DNA from: an uncultured Desulfovibrio sp.
Lineage (GTDB): Bacteria > Desulfobacterota > Desulfovibrionia > Desulfovibrionales > Desulfovibrionaceae
Direction: 5' to 3'
Length of the DNA: 7,948 nt
Assembly: GCA_945871415.1 (NCBI GenBank)
Contig: CAMBWG010000086.1
Location: forward strand, 1 to 7,948
Part shown: piece after piece, positions 1 through 4,995 of the stretch
Layout: each line of letters begins with the position of its first letter
Numbering within the stretch: position 1 is the first letter of the stretch
The notes under the pieces: generated by a model
What the model was told of the DNA's origin: nothing
What the model saw: only the letters and a program-made list of their open reading frames with translations
Databases searched by the model: none
Position numbers and translations under genes: made by a program

Positions 1-935
1 GACATCATGACGCAGTCGGCGCCGTCCAGCACGGCGTTGGCCACGTCCGTGGTTTCGGCGCGGGTCGGGGCCGGGCTGTTGACCATGGAAAGCAGCATCT
101 GCGTGGCCACGATAACCGGTTTGGAAACACTGTTGCAGGCCCGGATGATGCGCTTCTGCAGGCCGGGCAGCATGGGCAGCGGACATTCCACGCCGAGGTC
201 GCCGCGGGCCACCATGATGATGTCGGTCTCTTCCAGAATCTCGTCCAGATTGTCCACGGCGCTCTGGCGTTCCAGCTTGACGACGACCGGAACCTTGCGG
301 CCGGCATCGGCAATGAGCTTCTTGGCTTCGCGCACGTCGTCGGCCGTCTGCACATAGGAAATGGCCACGGCATCCACGCCCAGAGCCAGACCGTCCGCAA
401 GATCGCGCTTGTCCTTTTCCGTCAGGGCGCGCACCTTGGTGGCCTTGCCGGGCAGGGCAAGACCCTTGCGCGACGTGACGATGCCGGAGTTGTTGGCCTC
501 CAGCACCACAAGATCATCGCTGCGGCGTTCCTGGACGGTGAACTGCAGGCCGCCGTCGGCCAGCACAAGGCAGTCGCCCCGTTCGAGCGTCTCAAGAATG
601 ACGGCATGATCAAAGGGGAGGAAAGGCAAATCGCCGTTTTCCGGGCGTTGCGAGGTCAGGCCCAGCAGCAGCTGCATGCCCTTGGTGACCTGTATGGAAC
701 CTTCTTCCACGACGCCGAGGCGGATTTTCGGTCCGGACAGATCCTGCATGATGGTGATGGGCTTGTTCAGCTCATTTTCCACTTCACGGATATAACCGAT
801 AATCTTGACGAAATCGGCTGCTGTTCCATGCGAAAAGTTGAGACGGAAAATGCTCACGCCTTCTGCGGCAAGTTCCTTGAGCTTTTCCTTGGTGTTGGAA
901 GCAGGACCTATGGTTGCAACAATTTTGGTTTTCAT
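1..935 (-). CDS. pyk: pyruvate kinase, N-terminal 311 residues (3' end beyond window)
   Basis: Catalyses the last step of glycolysis, phosphoenolpyruvate + ADP to pyruvate + ATP, in the cytoplasm. The translation opens with KTKIVATIGPAS, the standard pyruvate kinase N-terminus, followed by FRLNFSHG (residues 30-37, with the active-site Arg31, Asn33 and Ser35), DLSGPKIR (65-72), a beta-rich B domain (about 73-165), VVVKLE with catalytic-type Lys220 and metal-type Glu222, MVARGDLGVE (241-250) and ATQMLLSM (277-284). It ends at DCVMM, so about 311 of the usual ~470-480 residues are present. The start at 933-935 has only a weak GGA about 8 nt upstream; an in-frame ATG at 945-947 would add four residues but has no visible Shine-Dalgarno sequence. 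Small departures from the common motif are KLE rather than KIE and TQMLLSM rather than TQMLESM; neither removes a catalytic residue. The gene is divergent from the rsmH operon. The family call is certain; the exact start is less so. Confidence 0.96.
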   Translation of the reverse strand, partial: MKTKIVATIGPASNTKEKLKELAAEGVSIFRLNFSHGTAADFVKIIGYIREVENELNKPITIMQDLSGPKIRLGVVEEGSIQVTKGMQLLLGLTSQRPENGDLPFLPFDHAVILETLERGDCLVLADGGLQFTVQERRSDDLVVLEANNSGIVTSRKGLALPGKATKVRALTEKDKRDLADGLALGVDAVAISYVQTADDVREAKKLIADAGRKVPVVVKLERQSAVDNLDEILEETDIIMVARGDLGVECPLPMLPGLQKRIIRACNSVSKPVIVATQMLLSMVNSPAPTRAETTDVANAVLDGADCVMM

Positions 936-1011
936 GGGCGATTCCATCAATAAAGAAAGGGAAGATCATTCGTACTACGATGGAAAGGAGCTTCCGGCTT
1001 TTGAAATAATT

Positions 1012-1017
1012 TGTCAA
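1012..1017 (-). promoter_or_regulatory. possible -35 element for pyk (TTGACA), no good -10
   Basis: The minus strand reads TTGACA here, a perfect sigma-70 -35 hexamer about 80 nt before the pyk start codon. The hexamer 17 bp downstream reads GAAGCT, which matches the -10 consensus poorly, and spacers of 16 or 18 are no better. Either the promoter needs an activator or this hexamer is a chance match and pyk is transcribed from the AT-rich island further upstream, where the minus strand has TATAAT at 1121-1126 and TATAAA at 1085-1090 but no well placed -35. Confidence 0.3.
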
Positions 1018-1055
1018 GCTGAACGGCATTTCGCGGGCTTTCTTTAGAGGCGGCA

Positions 1056-1140
1056 GCATTTTTTTCGAGAATATCGCAAGAAGATTTATAGAGAATATAT
1101 AAAGAAAAATATTCAATAATATTATAGAGTAATAAAAATT
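1056..1140. promoter_or_regulatory. AT-rich island with repeated TTATAGAG
   Basis: This stretch is strongly AT-rich against a GC-rich background. It contains the 8-bp direct repeat TTATAGAG at 1086-1093 and 1122-1129, exactly 36 bp apart; on the minus strand each copy reads CTCTATAA, a -10-like sequence. It also holds the inverted repeat AATATT-CAAT-AATATT at 1108-1123. It lies directly upstream of the strong rightward promoter and upstream of pyk on the other strand, so it could act as a curved or UP-type element, a binding site for an AT-preferring nucleoid protein, or part of the pyk promoter. The composition and repeats are seen directly; the role is inference. Confidence 0.45.
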
Positions 1141-1157
1141 GAACCGCGCGGCGCGCC

Positions 1158-1186
1158 TTGACATGCCGTTTCCCCTTGGGCATAAA
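1158..1186 (+). promoter_or_regulatory. sigma-70-type promoter of the rsmH-ftsI-mur operon
   Basis: A perfect -35 hexamer TTGACA (1158-1163) is followed by a spacer of exactly 17 bp and the -10 hexamer CATAAA (1181-1186, 4 of 6 consensus positions). Transcription would start near 1193. It is the only strong promoter pattern seen ahead of rsmH, and no terminator-like structure was seen within the coding part of the operon, so it probably drives rsmH through mraY and beyond. The AT-rich island just upstream could strengthen it. Confidence 0.75.
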
Positions 1187-1212
1187 AAGGGAACGAGTGG
1201 GAGCTGATGGGC
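1177..1212 (+). promoter_or_regulatory. GGG-centred direct repeats resembling an MraZ box
   Basis: Units TGGGC (1177-1181), AGGGA (1188-1192), TGGGA (1198-1202) and TGGGC (1208-1212) have their GGG cores 11, 10 and 10 bp apart, so they lie on one face of the helix; the last three have exact 5-nt spacers. The known binding site of MraZ, the repressor of the mra/dcw promoter in Escherichia coli, is a set of TGGGN direct repeats with 5-nt spacers. The array overlaps the -10 flank, the expected start site and the first transcribed bases, where a bound repressor would block initiation. One of the three evenly spaced units has A instead of T in the first position. No mraZ gene lies in this window, so the regulator would have to be encoded elsewhere. 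Confidence 0.5.
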
Positions 1213-1374
1213 GCCAACGGCGCACTGCGTGAAGGCCCGCAGGCCGCCCTGGGCGGACGCGGCGGCGCGGCGCGGCGTATGCGCCCCTTTTTTGCGCCCC
1301 TTTTTTGTGCCCTTGTCGCACGAAACAGCGTCGGGCCTTTTCAGGCCGTTCGCACAACATCTCTGGACTGGTGC
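1193..1374 (+). promoter_or_regulatory. long GC-rich leader of the dcw operon, possible attenuator
   Basis: If transcription starts near 1193 and rsmH starts at 1375, about 180 nt are an untranslated leader. It contains a small perfect hairpin at 1244-1256 (CCGCC-CTG-GGCGG), a GGCGC/GCGCC stem (1269-1273 with 1281-1285) followed by CC and six T, and a hairpin at 1334-1347 (GGCCT-TTTC-AGGCC). The segment GGGCGC at 1209-1214 is complementary to GCGCCC at both 1281-1286 and 1294-1299, so alternative pairings are possible. The stem followed by the T-tract resembles a weak intrinsic terminator. Stability and function were not computed; the leader call depends on the chosen rsmH start. Confidence 0.4.
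1281..1306 (+). repeat. 13-bp perfect tandem repeat, GCGCCCCTTTTTT x 2
   Basis: Two identical 13-bp units (1281-1293 and 1294-1306) lie head to tail, followed by a degenerate GTGCCC. Each unit is a GCGCCCC segment that can act as the 3' arm of a hairpin, followed by six T. The unit length is not a multiple of three, so the two copies would be read in different phases if this were coding, which favours a non-coding leader or a slippage-prone tract. Confidence 0.85.
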
Positions 1375-2409
1375 ATGGAGCAGCTTCACGCTTCCGAATC
1401 CGCCGTCGGCCCCGTGGCGAAAGACGCCCGGCAGGACGGCTCCTCCTTTCGTCCCCGGCATATCCCCGTTCTTCTGCATGAAACGCTCGACGCCCTTGTT
1501 CCCGCTCTGGGCGGGGAGGGCGCGCGCTATCTGGACGGCACGCTGGGCCTCGGCGGGCATGCTTCGGCCGTGCTGACGGCGGCGCCAAAAGCCGTGCTCT
1601 GCGGTCTTGATCGTGATGAACAGGCGCTGGAACTGGCACGGGAGCGCCTGACGCCGTTCGGTGAACGGAGCCATCTGTTTCATCTCTGCTACAGCCGGTT
1701 CGAAGAGGCTCTTGACGAACTGGGCTGGGAGCGCATAGACGCCGCGCTGATCGATATCGGCGTTTCTTCTCTCCAGCTGGACGATGCGGAGCGCGGTTTC
1801 AGTTTCAACAGCGACGGGCCGCTGGATATGCGTATGGACCAGCATTCCGGCAGAGACTCCGCCTGGCACTGGGTCAACAGGGAGCACTTTGCGGCCTTGA
1901 AGGAGTGTATTGCCACTCTGGGAGAAGAGCCGCAGGCGGGCCGCATCGCCCGCGCCATTGTGGATGCGCGCCAGAAAGGTTCCATTGATACCACGCTGCA
2001 ACTGGCGCACATCGTGGAAATGGCCTATCCGCCCGCATGGCGGGCCAAGGCGCGGCGGCATCCGGCAACCCGGACCTTTCAGGCTCTGCGCATGGCCGTC
2101 AACGACGAGCTGGGAGAGCTGCGCCGCTTTCTGGATGCCGTGCTCGGCCGTCTGCGCATCGGCGGCCGTCTGGCGGTCATCAGTTTTCATTCGCTGGAAG
2201 ATCGCATGGTCAAGCAGGCCATGCGTCACTGGGCCGAGGGCTGCCGCTGCCCGCGCCATGTGCCGCGCTGTGTCTGCGGGCATGTGCCCGAGGTTCGTCT
2301 GCTGCACAAAAAGCCGCTTACGGCCTGTGAAAGCGAGATTGCGGTCAACCCCCGTTCCAGCTGCGCCAAACTGCGCGCTGTGGAAAAAATCGCGGAGGCC
2401 GTTTCCTGA
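1375..2409 (+). CDS. rsmH: 16S rRNA (cytosine-1402-N4)-methyltransferase RsmH (MraW)
   Basis: SAM-dependent enzyme that N4-methylates C1402 of 16S rRNA in the ribosomal P-site region; usually the first or second gene of dcw clusters. With the start at 1375 it has 344 residues. HIPVLLHETLDAL (29-41) is the family N-terminal signature, DGTLGLGGH (54-62) is the SAM-binding loop, LDRD (78-81) follows, then DIGVSSLQLD (127-136) and DGPLDMRMD (146-154). Further on come TFQALRMAVNDEL and VISFHSLEDRMVK. A Cys-rich stretch with two CxC pairs, encoded near 2239-2279, is common in this family, and the C-terminus has the usual NPRS..AKLRAVEK form. The frame is open from an ATG at 1207, but the added 56 residues are Gly/Arg/Ala-rich and unlike RsmH, so the later ATG is preferred; its Shine-Dalgarno (GGA, 7 nt upstream) is weak. 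The stop overlaps the next start as TGATG. Confidence 0.95.
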   Translation: MEQLHASESAVGPVAKDARQDGSSFRPRHIPVLLHETLDALVPALGGEGARYLDGTLGLGGHASAVLTAAPKAVLCGLDRDEQALELARERLTPFGERSHLFHLCYSRFEEALDELGWERIDAALIDIGVSSLQLDDAERGFSFNSDGPLDMRMDQHSGRDSAWHWVNREHFAALKECIATLGEEPQAGRIARAIVDARQKGSIDTTLQLAHIVEMAYPPAWRAKARRHPATRTFQALRMAVNDELGELRRFLDAVLGRLRIGGRLAVISFHSLEDRMVKQAMRHWAEGCRCPRHVPRCVCGHVPEVRLLHKKPLTACESEIAVNPRSSCAKLRAVEKIAEAVS

Positions 2410-2699
2410 TGGCCAGGGGAGGACGCGGCGGCAAGGGCTGGCTGCTGGTTCTGGCAGGCGGTCTGCTGAGCTGCATGACCATGAGTCTGGTGCTGGTGTG
2501 GTGCAATATCGAGCGCACCGACACGACCTATTTCATCAATGCCGAACTGAACACATTGCGGGAGCGGCGCGCCCTGCGGGCCAAGCTCGAAGTGGAGCGG
2601 GAGCGTCTGCTTTCGCCTTATGAGCTGCGCCTTAAGGCGGAAAAGCTCGGCCTTGGCGAACCCAAGCCGGGGCAGGTGCGCCGCATGGGCGATAAGTAA
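2409..2699 (+). CDS. ftsL: FtsL-like cell division protein
   Basis: Small bitopic membrane protein of 96 residues in the position where FtsL is found, between rsmH and ftsI. Known FtsL proteins form a complex with FtsB and FtsQ at the septum and help activate FtsW/FtsI. Visible here are a short basic cytoplasmic tail (1-10), one hydrophobic membrane segment (about 11-32), a charged helix suited to coiled-coil pairing (about 44-68, with AELNTLRERRALRAKLEVE-like heptads) and a C-terminal SPYELRLKAEKLGLGEPKPGQV segment that resembles the FtsL/DivIC ending. The Shine-Dalgarno GGAGG at 2394-2398 lies 10 nt before the ATG inside rsmH, and the stop of rsmH overlaps the start by one base, so translation is probably coupled. 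Sequence conservation in FtsL is low, so the name rests on size, topology and position. Confidence 0.85.
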   Translation: MARGGRGGKGWLLVLAGGLLSCMTMSLVLVWCNIERTDTTYFINAELNTLRERRALRAKLEVERERLLSPYELRLKAEKLGLGEPKPGQVRRMGDK

Positions 2700-2837
2700 G
2701 GGCTTTTCAATCGCTTCGTTCCGCAGAGCCCCGTTGCGGCGGCATCGTCGCGCGGGTGTCGCTCTTCCGGCGCGGCGTCGCCGTGGTGTCTTGCCGGCAT
2801 CGGTCGGGCATTTTCTGTTGATGGGCAGGGAGAATTT
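2700..2837 (+). other. 138-nt gap between ftsL and ftsI, no gene seen
   Basis: The other internal junctions of this operon leave at most 2 nt, so this gap stands out. It has no ATG, GTG or TTG in the ftsI frame, contains GC-rich short inverted repeats (for example CGGCG-T-CGCCG near 2770-2783) but no T-tract terminator. The ftsL and ftsI frames are the same, separated only by the TAA at 2697-2699, and the 46 codons between are free of stops. It ends with the ftsI ribosome binding site AGGGAG at 2827-2832, 5 nt before the start. Confidence 0.6.
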
Positions 2838-4994
2838 ATGTTCAAGCTTCCCTTGTGGCGCGGTTCGCGCAAGCGTAATCGCAACAGGGCGGTATCCGCG
2901 CCCGCTGCCAAACCGGCGCCCAACAAGCTGCTGGACGGGCAGGGCGGCCCGGAAAAAGTCGGCATTCGGAAACGTTTGTTCGGCAGTCTGCTTGATCGTG
3001 TGGACTGGGGCCGTACCCGCATCAATATCGTCGTGGTGCTTTTCTGTGTTCTCTGGCTGGGGCTGTGGGGGCGCGCCTGGTACCTGCAGATGATTGCCGG
3101 GCCGCGTCTGGCCAACAAGGCCGAGCGTCAGCATACGGCGACGGAGCTGGTGGCGGGGCGTCGCGGCATGATTCTGGATCGTAACGGAAAGGTGCTGGCG
3201 CGCAGCGTCGAAGCGCTGTCCGTGTATGCCAATCCGCAGGAAATTAAAGATTTTTTGAAGATGGCCAATACCCTAGGCCCCATTCTCGGCCAGGAGCCCC
3301 AGAAGCTCTATGACGAGCTTTCGCGCACCAAACGGCGCTTTGTCTGGCTCAAGCGCAAGGTGGACGACAAAACCGCCGAAGCCGTGCGCAAGGCGGGCAT
3401 TGAAGGCATCGGCCTGTCCAAGGAATTTGATCGCGTGTATCCCTTCACCCACATGGCGGGGCAGCTGCTGGGCTTTGTGGGGCTGGACGACAAGGGCCTT
3501 GAAGGTCTTGAACGATCGCTGGAAGCCCGTCTGGGGAGCATTCCCACCCGGCGTGTGGTGCAGCGCGACGCCATGGGGCGGCGCTTCTATCTGGATGAAG
3601 AAGGCAACGCGGCTCCGCGCGGCGAAGATGTGACGCTGACGCTGGACGCCCAGATTCAGTTTATCGCGGAAGACGCCGTGGCTGCCGTCGCCAGGGAATA
3701 CGACGCCCGCTGGGCCGGGGCGCTGGTGGTGGACGTGCCGTCGGGAGAGATTCTGGCCTGGGCGCAGTATCCCTTCTTCAACCCCAACAACTACCGGGAG
3801 ACCAGTCCGGCCATCTACCGCAACCGGCTTGCCGCCGACGCGCTGGAGCCCGGCTCCACCTTCAAGCCCTTCGTCATTGCGGCCGCGCTGCAGGAAGGCA
3901 AGATTACGCCCACGACGCCTATTGACTGCGAAAACGGCCGCTGGGAAACCAAGCGCTTTTCCATCCGCGATACGTCCGTGCAGGGTGTCATTACGGCAAG
4001 CAAGGTACTGCGCTACTCCTCCAATATCGGCATGGCCAAGATCGGTCTGGAGCTGGGGCCGAGGGTCTTTCATGACTATCTGCGCAAGCTGGGCTTCGGT
4101 GAGCGGACCTCCGTTCCTGTTTCGGAAAGTCGCGGTATTTTGCGCCCGGCCCGGGACTGGAGCGAGGTGGACATCATGTCCACGGCCTTCGGGCAGAGTA
4201 TTTCCGTCACCTGTCTGCAGATGGCGCAGGCCTATTTGACCCTGCTCAACAACGGCGTGTATAAACCGCTGCGGTTACTGCGGGATAACGGCGCCGTGCA
4301 GGAGACGTATCAGCGCATCTTCAACGAGCGCGTCAGCAAGCAGGTCATGGAAATGATGCGCGACGTGGTCGAGGCCAAGGACGGTACCGGACGGCGGGCG
4401 CGCATCGAGGGCGTGGAGGTGGGCGGCAAAACGGGCACGGCCCAGAAAGCCGATCACCGTACCGGCGAGTACGGCTCCAAGCGTACGGCCTCCTTTGCGG
4501 GCTTTGTGCCGGCCACGCAGCCGCGGTACCTGATTTTCGTCATGGTGGACGAACCGACCCGTAATCAGTACGGCGGCGTTGTGGCGGCCGCGGCCTTCCG
4601 GGATATTGCCGCGCGGGCGCTGACCTGGAACGGCACGCTCGGCGCTGTGGAGACGGCGGAGAAGAAGGAAGAGACCCGCCCCGCAGTCCGGGGGCGGCAG
4701 CGCGGTCTGAAAATATCGCGGGAAGATATTCCCTACATGGCGGACAACAGCGATGTGCCGGCCAGTTCTTCCGGCATGCGCCTGCCCGGTCATCTGAGCC
4801 GGGCCTCCAGCAAGGTGCCCGATGTCAAGGGCAAGTCCGTGCGCTATGCCGTGGAGCTGTTTGCCCGGGCGGGCGTCGTGCCGGAGATTAAGGGAAGCGG
4901 AACGCATGTGGTGAAACAGAGCCCGCAGCCGGGCACGCCCTGGCCTGAAGAAGGCAAGGCGGCATCCTATATTCTGTGGCTTTCGGAGAAATAG
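2838..4994 (+). CDS. ftsI: septal peptidoglycan transpeptidase FtsI/PBP3 (class B PBP) with PASTA domain
   Basis: Cross-links septal peptidoglycan as the class B penicillin-binding partner of FtsW. The 718-residue protein has a long basic cytoplasmic tail (1-60), one membrane segment (about 61-86) and a PBP dimerisation region opening with GRRGMILDRNGKVLA (107-121). The transpeptidase domain carries all three active-site motifs: STFK with nucleophile Ser340 and Lys343 (serine codon at 3855), SSN (394-396) and KTGT (531-534). After a polar linker (about 600-657) comes one PASTA domain (about 659-717, VPDVKGKSVRYAVELF onward), a module known to bind peptidoglycan or beta-lactams in other proteins. 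The start is fixed by AGGGAG at 2827-2832 and the lack of any in-frame start between the ftsL stop and 2838. The stop is one base before murE. A SpoVD-type label is possible because of the PASTA domain, but the gene position argues for FtsI. Confidence 0.95.
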   Translation: MFKLPLWRGSRKRNRNRAVSAPAAKPAPNKLLDGQGGPEKVGIRKRLFGSLLDRVDWGRTRINIVVVLFCVLWLGLWGRAWYLQMIAGPRLANKAERQHTATELVAGRRGMILDRNGKVLARSVEALSVYANPQEIKDFLKMANTLGPILGQEPQKLYDELSRTKRRFVWLKRKVDDKTAEAVRKAGIEGIGLSKEFDRVYPFTHMAGQLLGFVGLDDKGLEGLERSLEARLGSIPTRRVVQRDAMGRRFYLDEEGNAAPRGEDVTLTLDAQIQFIAEDAVAAVAREYDARWAGALVVDVPSGEILAWAQYPFFNPNNYRETSPAIYRNRLAADALEPGSTFKPFVIAAALQEGKITPTTPIDCENGRWETKRFSIRDTSVQGVITASKVLRYSSNIGMAKIGLELGPRVFHDYLRKLGFGERTSVPVSESRGILRPARDWSEVDIMSTAFGQSISVTCLQMAQAYLTLLNNGVYKPLRLLRDNGAVQETYQRIFNERVSKQVMEMMRDVVEAKDGTGRRARIEGVEVGGKTGTAQKADHRTGEYGSKRTASFAGFVPATQPRYLIFVMVDEPTRNQYGGVVAAAAFRDIAARALTWNGTLGAVETAEKKEETRPAVRGRQRGLKISREDIPYMADNSDVPASSSGMRLPGHLSRASSKVPDVKGKSVRYAVELFARAGVVPEIKGSGTHVVKQSPQPGTPWPEEGKAASYILWLSEK

Positions 4995-4995
4995 C

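Larger units (their letters stand above)
936..1374. other. divergent intergenic control region between pyk and rsmH
   Basis: About 440 bases without a convincing gene. From left to right it holds: the pyk upstream region with a short perfect inverted repeat at 970-980 and a TTGACA on the minus strand; an AT-rich island around 1056-1140; a short GC palindrome run (CCGCGCGG then GGCGCGCC, 1144-1157); the rightward operon promoter at 1158-1186; GGG-centred repeats at 1177-1212; and a GC-rich leader with T-tracts up to the rsmH start. Reading frames crossing it, including a long minus-strand frame and the in-frame extension of rsmH from 1207, look like stop-free GC-rich sequence rather than protein. 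No tRNA, small RNA gene or mraZ was seen here. Confidence 0.8.

Noticed and set aside
606..953. 115-codon plus-strand frame opposite the pyk 5' end
   Set aside because: It lies antisense to highly conserved pyruvate kinase motifs and shows no family features.
784..2307. 507-codon open frame on the minus strand across the pyk start, the intergenic region and rsmH
   Set aside because: It overlaps two well supported genes, includes the strong promoter region, and its translation is rich in Arg, Pro, Gln and His with no recognisable motif: a shadow of GC-rich coding DNA.
2700..2837. Terminator or promoter in the ftsL-ftsI gap
   Set aside because: Short GC inverted repeats are present but no T-tract follows, and no convincing -35/-10 pair with proper spacing was seen.
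2620..3093. 157-codon plus-strand frame spanning the ftsL end, the gap and the ftsI start
   Set aside because: It starts inside ftsL and runs over the conserved FtsI N-terminus in another frame; the translation is Arg- and Ala-rich and there is no good ribosome binding site.
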